A DNA stretch of 64,000 nucleotides from Corydoras sp. C115 (GCA_019802505.1 JAFMOC010000002.1:5812501-5876500); one strand, 5' to 3'. Counted from the stretch's first letter, positions 25,401 through 41,000 are shown. A program made the numbers and translations. The notes: generated from the letters alone by a model not told the origin.

Positions 25401-28400
25401 AAAACTATCCAGGGTGTTTTTCCGCTCTGCTCTCTGTTAGGCTCCAGCAGCATGATGTCTGACAAATAAATGTATTCATCTAGTACTTTATGTATTTATC
25501 TAGCACTTTTTTTTACATTGACGTTAAAAAAAGGCAAATTTCATTGAATTCATGTAATAACCAGTAGCAGTCGCAAAGGCATTACTCCAAATTTACTAAT
25601 ATACAGTCGTATATCTGACAAAATAAAACAAAATCAAAAGTGATGTTTATGAATTAGATAAAAAGGCATAGGAACTGTATTCCACACCTGAGAAGCCTTT
25701 ACTTATTAGCATGTTCCTCACCATATTCTATAGATTGATTGAAAACCTGCACTCTGTGAGTAGAGCTCACATATTGGATTACTGAACTCAATTACATCAT
25801 CCAAGTATTTTGGTGACCGATTATGTAATGTATACTTTATTATGTGAACTTCTTAATTAATGCAAGATTTAATAAGGAGTCAATGCAAAATTATGATAAT
25901 TGGGCCTAAATTATTAAACATTCTAAAAACTATAGCTGCTGGATTCCAATCAGTAACTTATTAGAAAATCCTGCCAGAAGAGCTGTAAAGTGAGTTTATT
26001 TCTCTAGCGAAATTAATTTCTCTGCCTCTTAAAAGAAAGGCACGTGCAGATGAAAAATGCAATGGAATGAATAAATGAACAATTGTCTGTGCAGTTATTT
26101 TACATCAAAAGTCAGATAGACTTTAATTCCATACCTTTGATCCAACCAGTGTGTAAAGCCAATGCACGGTTTCATTGTGTTCAATTAAGCCATTCATTCC
26201 ATCCACGTACAGCATGATCTGCCCAAGAGCTGGGAATGAGAATGAGAGAAAACAAGAGAAAGAAAGAGAGAGCGACAGAGAAAAAGAGAGAGAGATAAAT
26301 TGTTAGATAATTTACACTTTGTCGAGGTTAACAATACCAGTTTGTATATTGTCTATCTATGAATTTGCTGACAACGTACACATTTTCATAACAAAACAGT
26401 TTTCTGACTGCATTACCACAAAGTCAATGCTAATGTTTATGCTTTAGGTAAAACTGTATAATCTTTTTGGTATTTTCTCTATTATCACATATATTTTAGG
26501 TTGTGTATTACATATACCCAAAAGGCACTACTGAATAACATAATTACAGTAGTAGTGGAACACCTGACCCTTAGGCTACTGCTCGCTAGAGAACACACAC
26601 AAAATACAACTATTATTACTCTTGCAAAGTTGGCTGTGGATGAAAATAATATATGGATAAAATCCCATATCATATGAGAGTGTGCCATGTACATTTACAT
26701 TTAGCAGACACATTTATCCAAAGCGACTTACAAATGACGGAACAACACAAGTCATTAGCTAAGGAAAAACAGCTAAACTGTAATATTATCAAAACTGAAC
26801 ATAATCTGATATGCTTTTTTTTATTGTAATTCATTAATAGACTTAAAACGCTTAAAACACACAAAATTACATCACCGCCCTCTACTGGGGGTACCACTGG
26901 CAATGCCGGTCTCGACATCAGCGCCACCCCCAATTGGGTCCTGGTATTATTATTTGTCATTTGTGAAGATCTGGTGCATCTGTTTCATCATGTGACCAAC
27001 CCTTACTTGTTTAAAAGACCTTTTTGTGTTGGAACATTAATTATATTATGTTCATGTCATGTTGCTTCTCTGGCTGTTTTCGCCCTGTGCCTTCTGCATT
27101 AAAAACTACTTTTGATACATTTACAGCTCTGTAATTTGTCCTTTCGGGTCGTGGCATTAGCTAATTGTAACACACACACATATATATGCAAAGAATATTA
27201 TTTTAAAACATTAAATACATATAGTGAAACACAACATTCAGAAGCAGTCAATATGAATCTACTGATTATCTTTCAAACAAAGTGCAATAATCAAATATTT
27301 TTATGTAATCAATCAAAGCCATGCTAAACTTATTTTTTAAAACATTTTTAAAATGAGCATCAGTTCAAAAAGACATCCTTTAAAAAGACATCCATGGTTA
27401 TTGGTCATTAGTATTAGACACAACAAAAATTTGTGTAATATATTAAAGATTGCCAGCATCCAAGTAAACCTGTATTCTGTATTCTTAATCCACTACTGGA
27501 ATGTTTTACAATTGCCCTGCTGTGTGCATGGACGTGCTGATTAATTGATGGCATGCTTTGCTTTTTGTCTTTAGAGATATATGGTATAAACTGTAGCAAG
27601 TGATGAGAAGATCACAATTATGTTAAACTACAGAGTAAACCATGCTTTCATCTCCCCTGCACAGGCACACAAAAGTGGACCATTTTCACAAAGAACTGAT
27701 CAGATCAAAGGAAAGAGTGTGAATGAGAGCCAGCTGCTGCTTTAACTTAACACAGCAACTCTACACACATGTGTAGAGAACAAAAACTATAGTGAGTGCA
27801 TTTTTGCACTAACCATTTGCTTAAAATCAACTAGTGACTGCTAAAAAAGGTACAATCACACAATCCTATTGTCTTGCTATCCACTGTTACTACACAGACA
27901 TTTAGTAAAAAGCCCTTGACATGGTTGTTGTACTGTTAATTAAGAGATGCTCTGGTGTGTTAGCATGATGTTTTAAAGACTGTTCTGTCACAATTATATC
28001 TTCTTAATGATTCATCAAAATATTTGCAATGCAGATATTCTTGTGGTATGAAGACTAGCCCTTGTAATTAACACAAGCAAAACTACCTTTTTTGCTTTCA
28101 ACTAAATCCTCTTATATAGCAATGCATTTTATAAAATTAGAATTTTGACCTCATTATTTTGATATCAGTATTCATACAAAAAGAAATCTAATTCAATGTA
28201 TAAGTACTGTCTAGCACTGTTAATGATTGGTTAACTGATAATTTCCCTATATGACTTGTCAATATTAATCGGGTTACAGTTTGCCATAGCAGGTAGGCTT
28301 ACTGTTGTTGGATCCATATAAAGCAAAAAGAAGAAAACTTGTATTGTGACCGCTAAGACACAGTGTTTGAGTTTAATTCAACAACTAAAAAAAGGGCTAT

Positions 28401-31400
28401 GAATGCAGGATTCTATTTTCTCAGGTACATAGTAATAACAGATTGTGCATGTTTTGACAAATTATCAAGCATCTAATCCAATACGGTCATGACATTGTAG
28501 CAATTGCAAATGCTTTGGCATTCACATTGCACATTTGTTTGTATTAGAGCAATACAACAGTCAACGAAAAAAAGATTACATTTGATAAAATTCCACACAG
28601 AACTTCAAATAAATTATCTAAACTTTTTACACCATAAAACAACAAACCAAATTAGTAATGCTAATATAAATATACTAGTCTGTGATTACACTGAGCAAGA
28701 AGACATGATAATCAAAACGGAGGAAAGGTATGAGAATTCTTAAGTTCATCCCTAGAGACCTTAGTGTTTCTGTGTTTTCTGTATTATTAACACATTTACA
28801 GCACATTGTATCATTAGCCAACCTGGATGAAACAGAAACGAAAAGTAAAATTGATTCAAAATTACTACAAACTTTAAACACTAGGTAGAATACACCAAAA
28901 TTAATAAATAATCATCGTTTGTAGTGTGATACTAAAAATATTAATATTAAATTTTTATTTTAATATTAAATGGTAAAATGAATATTCTAAGGGCTTAGTT
29001 TGTAAATAATTGTAAATAGTCTCCCTGTTCATACCATTAGTATTGTTATTTGAAAAAATACCTTTTTTTCCCAATTGGTGTTGTTAATGGATTTGGTTAA
29101 ATGAAAAAAAGCTAGATTTTCTAGACATTTTGATAAAGACAAAAAGTTAAATGTCAAAAATCCATCCATCCATCCATAGAGGATATCTTCCGCTTTATTC
29201 TCTATTAAGGTCGCGGATGGGTTCCCAGAACAGGGTGCCAAGGGCACACACTCACTCACACAGACTCTATACGGGGTAATTTGGAGAACTGAATTGAATT
29301 TGATCCATGTTTTTGGACTGTGGGAGGAAACCGGAGAACCCAGAGGAAACCCACGCGGACATGGGGAGAACATGAAAACTCCACCCAGATTGGGATTCGA
29401 ACCAGGAATCCCTAGCGCTTAGAGGCGAACATGCTAACCACTGTCAAAAATGTAGTATATATTAAAATGATATTCAGGAAGGGTTTTGTACTTGTTATGC
29501 ACCTGCAAATAGAATAAACATTTTATTTAAAAATTTGCAACGTATGCTATTACAACAAATTCAGATTTTATATTGGCTAAATGATGCAAACTCAACCTTG
29601 TATGCCCATGTCTCATTCAGTGTGGTCATGGAGGAGGAAAATTAGTTAAACAGGCCAGTACACCGAAACATAAAATGTGAAAGCCACATCTTAACACACA
29701 AGGGCCATATAAAGACCTGGTAAGTGCCAAAAAAGTCCACTTACATGTACTGCTTCCATGTGACAGCCACAATGGATGAAATACAATCCTGATCAGTGCC
29801 AGGCAAAAAGGTTTATAGTAATAGAGTAAATAAGCCTGGTAGATGTGTCACTGGAATGTCTATTAGAATTATTTGTAATATAATGCACTAATAAAGCACA
29901 TTTAGAATCACAAACTGTCATAAAGCAGATTTTTAAAGGTAGTTTTTTTTTTAAATGGGGTCATTATTATGTACAGAAATTCACAATCAACAGACCCTGA
30001 GTATAAGATGAACAACTAAGTTAACAAGAGGGAGATTCCAAGCAATAAGACAGCAGAAGACAAAGATCTATATTCTGCTTTTTTTTAAGCTTATAATTAT
30101 AGTAATTCATAGTCATAAATGTTGAGTAAACATAATATTGAAAGAAAGTTACTGTATACAATTTATATACATGTAAAAGCTTATAAAACACCCCAAACAA
30201 TATGAAAATCCAAAAAGGATTAAGATAGCTGTCTGTATAAAAAAAGGATGATATAGATCTCAGGAATACTGCTTTTTCACATCTGTACTCCTTCAAACTG
30301 TTTGATCATTGATTCATTTGAGAATTTAAAGTTTTTTAATTGCACATTCTCCTAGTAATGGACATCTGCAAGAGTGGTGGTGTGAAGGGTCATGAACACA
30401 GTAAGGAGGTTTTGTACAATGCATGCCTAAAGGCTTACTGTATATGTAAGGGCTATAACAGGCTGCTGAAGGATTCAATCTTTATAATGAAATCTGAACT
30501 TGAATTCACTATGCAGCTCTCTGGATACCCACTTATTAAAGATGTCACTCAAATCTATAGGCATGTATGTAGAGACAATCATCAGCATGATTATGTTTTT
30601 CAGGAAGACTAACAGGTGTTGAAGTTGTTAAAAAGAAATTAAGCATTATTAAATTTAGGATAAAGGGGGGGAGTCGAATAAGATTGTCTTAAAAAAAGAT
30701 TTGCTTAAATATTTTACTCATTCAGCCAAGTTGCTTATTCTTATTGTTCTGAAGCCTATCCCAACATTAAAAGAAAGTGAGAAAACTGTATGATACTAAT
30801 CCATCACAAATACACTTACATTTAACTTTGAGAAAATGTCATATTGATAGCTTACATAGTAGAATATCATTGGATTTTAGGAGAAAAATGTGAGGCAGTG
30901 TGAAGAACATAAAAAACCCATACAAAAAACCTTGTCTGTCATGCATGGAAATTGAAGAATGGCATTCCAATGAGGGTCAGTAAGTGTATTCCACATAATA
31001 CTAAGCAAAATACTGTCACAAACAGTACTAGCTGCTAAACACAGACAGAACACATTTTTTACTGGTCTTACTGGGACCTCCACAGAACAAAGACTGTCCA
31101 AATGTTATTCAGAAGTGTAAACTAATTTCATATCATTAACTAAATCAATGGCTCAACTGAACACCTTGGGGAACAAATTGAATTGTCAGTTGTAAGCCAG
31201 GTCTTCTTTCTTGACAGCAGCGTGTGTCCTCACAAAAGGTCCACACTGATGTTTGACTAAATGGCCACAAATTCCCACAGACATACTCGGCTAAACTGTA
31301 GGAAGGGATATGAGCTAAACTGCAACAGCTGTAACAGTATCCAAGTGTTTTGAGGTAGTCTTAAGGATAACTGGAAAAATCATTACTATCCTCTGACCCA

Positions 31401-31956
31401 ACAATGACACTAAAACTCATTTAGTAAGCCTCTAGACTCCAAACTCTGTCTGTGCACTGCTTCTTTATCGCTCGCTGGCACTCGCCCTGACTCCACTTAC
31501 AGATTTTACCTGAAACAATCCTTTTTATCTGGACTAAGGCTGGCTATGGAGCTGAGTGCCAGGTTCCCATGCAGGGGAGGGAGGAACAAGAAGAGCGAGA
31601 GAAAGAAAGAGAGAGAGAGAGAGAGAGTCACATAGGGTGAAGCAGAGAAAGAATGTCAGAAAAAGTAAATTGAATAAATTAACAAATCATTTTTAAAAAG
31701 AACTTTAGAATCAAACCATCGTAGAGAATGGTATGTTGCAGTCGCCACTGGGTTTCTGACTACTTTCCTCCTCTGTCCTGCCCTCCTATACTCAGCACAG
31801 GGGAACAAGGAGTAACAAATGCACTGTACTCAAGCCAAGATTCCCAGGTGCGGCCCTATGTGTGTGACTGGCTATGGGGTGACTGTTCATCTTTTATCAA
31901 TCATGGCTAATTACTCACAACCCTGATGACAACATTCCATACAGTCTTCTAGCCAT

Positions 31957-32003
<47 letters not shown>

Positions 32004-35000
32004 TTACAAGACTGCCAGCGTTAACCTCTGACATGCATATACACGTTTTATCATACACATCTTTATACCGTGAGGCACATGGCTCAACAGTGGACCTTGT
32101 GCACACAAACAGTAAGAGTTTTCCACTACGACAAGACAAACTACATCACAAACAGCTTGTAATTGGCTGATAAAACCTGAAGTGTTAAGTGGTGGTGCTG
32201 TAAGTCCTCCTTAGACAGGTGAGTAATGTAATGAACTGCTACCTCAAGACTGAATGGACAGGGACCATTCAGACAGCTTTTCCAACAAAGCTTTACAGCT
32301 TAGCTGACAGATAGCAACATATTAGTGCGTGTATGGGCATCTTAAAAATGTAATTAATAATTATCCCCTGCATTGCCTTCTTATCAATCATGCACCATTT
32401 TTCTTTTTGGGTTAAAACTGACCTGGACTCATTTAACTATTTTTAAAACTGTTCATTAACTTTTTTAGACAAATACATCATAATTTTTACAATTGGCCTG
32501 ACTTACTAGTCACTGGTACACCTCCACCTTTCTGTTATTATTTGAACTTACCACATAGATTCATTGTGTGTTCACACTGCAGTGACAATGCACTGGTGGT
32601 GATGTGTTACTTTGGTAAGAGTGAATCAGGTACGACAGTGCTGCTGGACTGAGAATACTTTAGAAATCAAAATTGTCCAATGATCTGCATCCTGCAGGCT
32701 GGGTCCAGTTAGCACTGATAAAAGATTAGATGATTACTCTGGAACAATCATTCATTCATTATCTTCCGCTTTATCCTATATTAGGGTCGCGCGGGGGGGG
32801 GGGGGGGGGGGGTCCCCGTGACCATCTAGGGGAGAACGTTTCGGGCACTGGGCAGACACACCCAGGACAGGCCGCCAACCTATCGCTGGGCACACACTCA
32901 CTCACACACACACTCTACATGGGGCAATTTGGAGAACTCAATTGCCTTGAACCATGTTTTTGGACTGTGGGAGGAAACCGGAGAACCCGGAGAAAACCCA
33001 CGCGGACACTGGGAGAACATGGAAACTCCACCCAGATGGGGATTCAAACCGGGAATCCCTAGCGCTGAGAGGCGAACGTGCTAACCACTAAGCCACCGTG
33101 CCGCCCCTGGAACAATCAATTAATTACATTATTGTCTCTGGTCTGCAAGGACGGCGTTAAACATGTACAATAAAATACACAGTAAGCGTATACTGTTAAA
33201 ACGACAATTAACCACACCACTACCACTACATAGTTGAGAATCACCCAACAACCAAAAAATGTTACCTTCTCTGTAATTGTCTTGTATGGGTAATGGTCAT
33301 TAGAGAATTGATTTCATTAAATGACTTTAAATATTTGGACTTGCTTGACTTTCACTATGTTATCCTTAAATTTCATCTTAAACACTTGCATTCCATACAA
33401 TTTATGAACATCACGGGCTATATAAAAGTCTATCATTATCGTAATGAAATAATTGAGCAATAAAGTGTCTTGCTTTATAGGCACGCAGACAGAACGACAC
33501 CTGTATGTATAGCCCCAGTGCCCCCAACCACATCATTTCGAACAAGCAGTAACAAGAGCATTTACTGTAAACCTCACTTGACTTCTTTTTGACTCAAACC
33601 ATCGCTTCTTTTAAGTCAGCTGTCAACAAGAGACATTAGATTGTGGTTGGACTGAGACCGCACCTGTGGTTAACCCTGAGGGCTACAGTAGGGTAAGAGC
33701 AGGTATGTGTATAAGTGAGAGGGGAATCATGTGTAATTATGGGCTGCAATATTTACTGCTATATCATCAACACCCATAGACAGAGCCTCACTAGAGGCAG
33801 TAGTGATTGAGGCAGTCCATGAAATAAGCCCTAAAGCGGGGCTGCTCAAAAAGATGAGCCCTGATTTAAAGACGTTACAAAATGCAATTAACTCAACTAT
33901 TATAAAACATTAGTTTCCAGGGGTACACATCACTAAGCCAGATGTTTTTAAAAATCTTTAAAAACACTTGTTTTGTAAAAGTTAGTACATTTCGGTCAAG
34001 AAAAAATAAAGATGACAACAACAACAGATTTTATGATATAGTTGGTGTTTTGTGTCATTTATTATGCTTATTTATAAGAAAAGAAACTAACTAATGCTTT
34101 TGTTCCATTTTCCCTTTACTTCTGCACTGCAAAACACATGTTTTATAGAAAAAATCTACTTGAACTGTTTCTTTTGCACACAAGATTTCAGTGCAGTACA
34201 TTGCAACTGTTTGCACCAATCTGCTGCTTATTAAGTAAAAGCACTGTTGCATAACTGCATGATTAGTTAGAATGAATGGATGTCAAGAGTGTATATGTTG
34301 TATATTTCATCTATGTTCATCTATGTTTTATCTACTGTATGTACAGCAAAGTATGCATGCGAACATGTGTACCTATTGTACACTTATTGAAAGGCTTGTA
34401 TATGAATAGTGTACCTCCTTCATATTATAATTTCTGAGCACAATAATTTGTGATCAAAGAGAAACAGTCATTTGATTCTTCTATGTCCCTGGAAATGTTG
34501 TTAATTGACAATAAAGAAGCCTTGAATCCTTATATACCATACTCGTGCACTCAAGACCAAGACCATTTGGTTCTTCATGCACTGTTACAACCCTTCATAC
34601 TGACATTTGATGATAAGGATTGCAAAAAAGAAAAAGTTTTATTTGGGTGATGGATCTTTATCAGCACTACCATGGCATAGCAGTGCGTCGAACCCTATGT
34701 TTATTAAGTGTATTATATATATTACAAACTTCTACCATAGTGATCCCCTTTGTATATGTAAAATGAAACAGTACTGTTAGGTGGGGGGTATGGGGGTGAA
34801 CCCAAATGTCTGACAGTCAGTTAGAGAATAATTGTAAAAACCCCTTTTTATTTAAGGTTTCCCCTCTTTCTTTCATTATTTTCCCCTTTGCATACTTTCC
34901 TTCTTTCTTGTACAGGTCTAATATCATGCTTTTTTCACCTTATGTTTTAAATCCAGTTTAGGAACATCTAATTAAAATGTGATGGCTTATAAGAAGCCAA

Positions 35001-38000
35001 AACATAGAGTGCACACAATCATTAGCGTGCATCAGAATATATGATACTGGTACTATATTGGAAAAGCAAAAAAAAATATTTGTACTTCAGCTTGATTATA
35101 TTTTTAAAACAGCATTAGATTTCAAAAGTATAAATGAAAAAAAAAACTTGTTTCAGTTTAAACTGAAACCATTTCAAAGCAGCACAGTACCCTGCTCTAG
35201 TTTCTGTTCTGGGCACATGTAACTGGTTTAAGCTGTACAAATATGTTAGACATGCTGAAAATCTAGGATGTAAATGATATCAGCACTGCCGCAATCATCT
35301 TATTTCTCACCTTTTTTAATTTTAAACAGCAGCCTTCACTCATCAGGACATTCTTTCCACATAGTTTTAAAGTGCGTCTGTGAGTTCAGGTGAAAATAAG
35401 CTTTGTATGTATAAGAAAGTAGCTTGGAAACAGTTGCTGGACTAAATTACTTGTAGTCAACCTTCAGCACCCTGGTCTTAAAAGTCTACTTTTCCTGTGA
35501 ATGTCCAGGATCACAGCCGTCGCCTGAAGCTGAACGGAAAGGCTGGCAGAGAACTGTGAGACGCCTGATCTTGAGGCCTCTCCCTTCACCTAACCACAGC
35601 AATCACTCAGCCCAGTAGAAGGAATGCAGAAGCCAACCCACATTGCCGGCCAGCGGCATGAACTATTTGTCTGATTCGCATAATGGACATTTAAAAGGCT
35701 AGAAGAGTAAGAACTGAGACTGAATGCTCCAACCAAATCCCAGCATTGCGATCTCATACATTTAGAAAACAGCAGTCGGTTCTTGAATGATTTAATCTTG
35801 TCCTTTGTTTCTCATGAGGATTTGATTTCCTATCCACCGAACTAGGTCAACCAAATGTGTGCACACGGCCCTGCAAGCATGCTAAATTTTAGCATGCTAC
35901 AATATTTTCCACAGGACTTTTAAACCTATGGTATGGGCATATTTTTTTGCCCACGGCTAGCCTTTTATTCACAGTTATTCTGCGAGACTCTAAAATGCTA
36001 GATTCTGCTGTTTTTTTTTCAGCAAAATTACCATTGTGCTGTATATCATTAATGTTCTTAGATATTTCTGCCAAAGTTCATATAGCCTTGTTACCATTCA
36101 GAAAACCAGATATATTTCTCACACTTAACCACAAGTGCAAAAACGATGGACAGTATTTTCCCTTCAAGGTTGATTAATAACAGTGGTTTTTTTCCTGCCA
36201 ACTCAGCCCAATTTCTTCACTCTTGCATATGCTGACTGAGTTTTGATAAAGCTTTAACCACTCCCAATAAGACAACTTTATTACCCAGACCAATTAAAAC
36301 ACCATTAGTAACTAAGTATGCACACTGTAGCCTTGCATTAGTCTTTCTGTTCATTCTGTGACTAACAGCTTTGACCGTTCACTAAGCAGCTATCATCTGT
36401 CTAATATCCAATTAGTAGTTTACTTTGTAATAAAATGAAACAATATATCCAGTTGATTTCATTATTTCTAACATTGTTCGTATTTTTAATTTTATTTTTC
36501 TTAAACAAATTAAAACACTTTAGAAAAATAAGAGGCAAACCATTTCATGACTTCATGAGTGCTTTTAGCAATTACAAGCGCTGAAGTTGTAACCGATTCT
36601 GTTGCTCCACTGTCTAGAACAGTGCCTTTCAAAGTGATCATGCATGCTTTTAATAATTAAACATTACATAGTGCAGAAGTTTTCTGATTATTTATTGCAC
36701 TTCTAAAACTCTCAAAGCACTTTTTTGTTACGTGTGTGTGTATGATTATCTACTATTCCATTACACCACAATGGTGCTTTAGTTAAATTAAGATCGAGTG
36801 GTTATGGAGGCGGGCGGCACGGTGGCTTAGTGGTTAGCACGGTCGCCTCTTAGCGCTAGGGATTCCTGGTTCGAATCCCAATCTGGGTGGAGTTACCATG
36901 TTCTCCCCTTGTCCGCATGGGTTTCCTCTGGATTCTCCGGTTTCCTCCCACAGTCCAAAAACATGGATAAAGTCAATTGAATTCTCCAAATTGCCCCATA
37001 CAGAGTGTGTTTGTGCTCGTGGGTGTGTGCCCAGCGATGGATTGGCGCCCTGCCCTGGGTGTATCTGCCCAGCGCCCGAGTCGCTCTCCCCTGGATGGGC
37101 ATGGGAACCCCCCACGATCCTAGTAGAGGATAAAGCAGAAGATTATGGATGGATGGATGGATGGTTGTGGAGGCCACTGGAGAGTAAAGTAGACTTAAAT
37201 TCTTAATAAAAAAAATATATTATTTTATAGCTTAGGGACATGCCATGTTACCCTGCTAAATAAGCCAATAGAAGATATGGCCAACAATGTGGCAGAAAAA
37301 GAAGTGTATCAGATCATCCAAAATATTCAGGTATGCTGTGTGGATTTTAAATGATGTTCATTGATTTATTAAGTGGCCTAGAAAATATACCCCATCATTG
37401 TACCACCACTAGCCAAAACTATTGATGCAAGACAAAACTTACTTAATAAGCTTATCACTATTTGTTAATATAGTAAAAAGTACTAAACTACTCTTAAGTC
37501 CCTTTAAATGACTGGTAAAGTTCATATTTAGTTGGATCAGAAGGAGAAGTATTTACTACTATCTCATAAATCTTTTTTGCCTATGATGAAATAGACCATA
37601 TGTTAAACTCAACCTCTAAATCACTTTAATGGCCAAACTGGCAATGAAGCCTGCTCAGTTGTTGCTCATAACATTTTTGTATTTAACGTATTCACACAAT
37701 ATTTTATGTGCTGATTATTTTGTCTACTATATATTAACATTGTTGGTCATGGCTTCTGCTGTAACCCTCAATATATCCATCAGCATCAAGACAAGAGCAA
37801 CATCTTGCAATTCTGCAGAAGGTGGTTGGTGAAAGTAGACTATAATTTAGTCTTTCATTGAAAGTGGAAAGGTTTTATGAAGGACAGTAAAACAAATAAA
37901 TAAATAAAATAAAATATAATAATTAAATAAATGAAATGTGAAGGCTGTATGCTTGAACATTCTCACTTGCCCTTTTACAAAAACAAACGGCTGGAGCTGA

Positions 38001-41000
38001 GAGATTTTAAAATATAACTCAGGGCCATAAACTGCGCAAAAGAATTAACTGTGGTGAATCATTACAGCACTACAGAGGATGTTCATGCTGTTTTTGTGCG
38101 ACCCGATATATGTCAAAATCATACAGAGTTAAGGCTCATAGAAGCAATTAATCATTACCAATACAGCTCTGTGTTCAAATACACAATTCTGAAGACCTCT
38201 ATTCATAAATTTACATGTAAATTCTTTTCCTGCATACGTCCTGTACAATTGTACTATTCTATTGTGCACTTATTTTCGCAACAGATTTTGGATTTTTAAA
38301 GCCAAAACAGTTATAAACAAGAGAAAAAATAAAAATAAGAAAATAATCAACAAATGAGCACCTGACAGAACTGACATTGCAAGACTGGCACTAACTGTGC
38401 TGAGACATGAGGGAAAACCTCATGTCCAAGCAAGCTAATTCAACCTTGAGGAACAGACTGCTTGCTCCGGGAAGTGGAGAGCGTTGAAGTTATATGATGC
38501 AACTGTAACTCAAATTACTTTGCACCACTTTCATTTTGTACCATTACAGTCAGAACCAGGACCATCCATGACCACACGCAGTGAGATGTATAATAACATA
38601 AAAAAAGTGAGCTCATGAAAATGCCAGCTTCAGAACAATGGCCACAAGGTGCAAACACACCTGCATCTATGAAAAAAATAATGCATGATAATTAATAATG
38701 CTTAATAATTATGATGATTGATACTTACTTTGCTATGTAATGGAAACTGGAATGTTACAATAAAAAAGAAGTATACTTTGAAATTGAAACAAGTTGGAGA
38801 AGACCCAGTACCCAATATAACACCTTAAATAATTTAGTGAGTAATAATCTCAAGTCATTTTGTTAAAAAAATGGTGTGAATTGGAATGTCAAACCTCAAT
38901 AAGGACTTCTTGACCTTACAAGCCATAACCAAGTTCTTTGCAGCACAAATTTTTACTTTCCAATTTATTACTGACATTAGCTCATTGTGTAAAATCATTT
39001 ACAAAAATGAAATAATTAGCTAGAAATGTGGCATTCTTTCCTATTCATGCCTATACTGCTTTTCAATCAAACATAAAAGAGTGAGAAGTCAAATAAATAA
39101 ATTAAATTAATTATAAACAATCACTGTGAGGTTCCATAAAAGCGAAAATCATACACACAAAAAGTACACAACAATTAAGCACAGGTTATGACAAACAGGA
39201 CTGACTGTTGATGTACTGAAAACCACAGGAAAGCTTTGAAAAGCTTTAGGAAACACACTAAGTTTTCCTGCCAAGCCACCTGTGCCTAAAGATTTCCTAA
39301 ATAAATCTCAAAAAGTTAATGTATCTTTGAATATATGGCCTTGCATGTATCCTTTCACACATTTTGCCTTAACAGAATGGAATGTAACCAGTGCAAAGCG
39401 CTGCTTTATGTCCTCCATATGGTGTACTGAATTCCCAAAATGCTGAGTGTATACACATTCTACTGGACCAAAGCCTATTTGCTTTCACACCGGCAGATGC
39501 TGATCTGAGCCAACATAGGAGATCTGTCCTCTCTGACCTGTGCTGGGTGGTTAATAAGTATTGTCTGGAACTAAGTTAGATAGCTATTAGTTACAATTAG
39601 TAGCTATGCCTTTCAAAAGTCATAATGGAAAACAATGCTTACTTCTGTCTGTTATTAATGTTCAATCAATCAATCAGAAATCAATCTCCACAAGGAAAAT
39701 TTTATTCTTTTTTAAGCAAAGCAAACTTACACTCTTTATCCCATATTATTCCTGAGAGTATCTTGTGTTGTATATTTTGTACACACAAATAATAAATAAA
39801 TAAATACAATTAAAACACTACATTTAAAACTGCTCATCACTATTCAGATCAGCAGACAGGCTCATTTACTAATAAATTACAAAAAATCCCACTTGTTTAT
39901 AGTCAACAATTCATTACTTTATTTTCTATGCCATAACTATAGTCATGGTGATGGGTTAGGAATTAAAGTGAGGGTGATTAAGCCCATCCTTGTGGTCATA
40001 TTAAAAAATGCTTAATGTGGAGATACAGTTATCAATCCATTACAGTTGTCTGCAACTGTTTATTAACATTTTCTAGAGACTAAAATAAGTAGTAATAAGC
40101 CCATTTATTCATTCTTTCATTTTACTTATCATATGTAGGGTCATGGAAGCCTATACCACTTGAAAAAATACTGTGGACAGGTCACCAGTGCAACACACAT
40201 TAACACTGATGGGTAATTTTGTATTTGCAAAACATTCAACAACATGCTTTTGAACTGTGGTAGGAAAACAGAGCTCTTAAATAAAACTTACATGGACACA
40301 AGCAGAACATACAAACTTTACACAAACGTAATCTGGTCATCCCAGATCAGGAATTGGACCAACTGTACAACTGTGGTGTATGAACCCAATTAAATTAATA
40401 ATATTATAAGTGCATACTTGAATTTAAAAGAGTAATTATTTACATTTCTCACACTTAATTTAAATTTATTGTAATCTACCGCAATTTGTAGAAATGTATT
40501 ATTTGTAAGGACAATAGGGACAATACCTTGCCTTTTGTCATGCTGGAATTAAAAAATGAAGAAGGCGTGGACAGGTGCTAGCAAATGAAAGTTTGCAGGA
40601 GGAATAATATAATAGAAATGCAGTGCCATGAAGATAGATTCGCAAGGAAATGTTGCTCCAAAATGAGGCTAATGCCAGGAAGAAGCCTGTGATCTTAGGA
40701 ACAGGCAGATGTACTTGATAAAACTCATGTGGCTATAGGAATAAATGACACTTTAAATCAGTTTCCCTGCTGTAACAGCAGAATAAGCTAGTAATGCACA
40801 ATATTGAGTAGTGGTGTGTAGAGACAACTTGAATGATACAATGCAAGGCTGAAAAGGGCAAAAGGAAATTAATAGACAAGGAATAGCGTGTGGTGCTAAT
40901 GAGCAATAGAAAGTAAAACAGATGTGCTAGAACTTTAGTCAAATAACAAATCTGCTTTGCAGTAATACATGATGGACCATTCAGTGATAGAATCCAAACG

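Larger units (their letters stand above)
22138..26134 (-). other. fhod3 intron W3-W4
   Basis: 3997-nt intron: CA-rich tract next to the W4 acceptor (22138-22182), a purine-rich tract (22680-23105), an old retroelement (about 23395-24770) interrupted by two SINE insertions, and a related tail in reverse at about 25225-25330. No gene seen. Confidence 0.85.

Noticed and set aside
31955..32170. Thr/His and Val/Cys repeat peptides
   Set aside because: Readings of the CA microsatellite; the same applies at 21959-22243, 50836-51113 and 59422-59762.
38404..38426. Hairpin GACATGAGG / CCTCATGTC
   Set aside because: Nine-bp stem with 5-nt loop in a plain intron; expected by chance in a window this size and without context.
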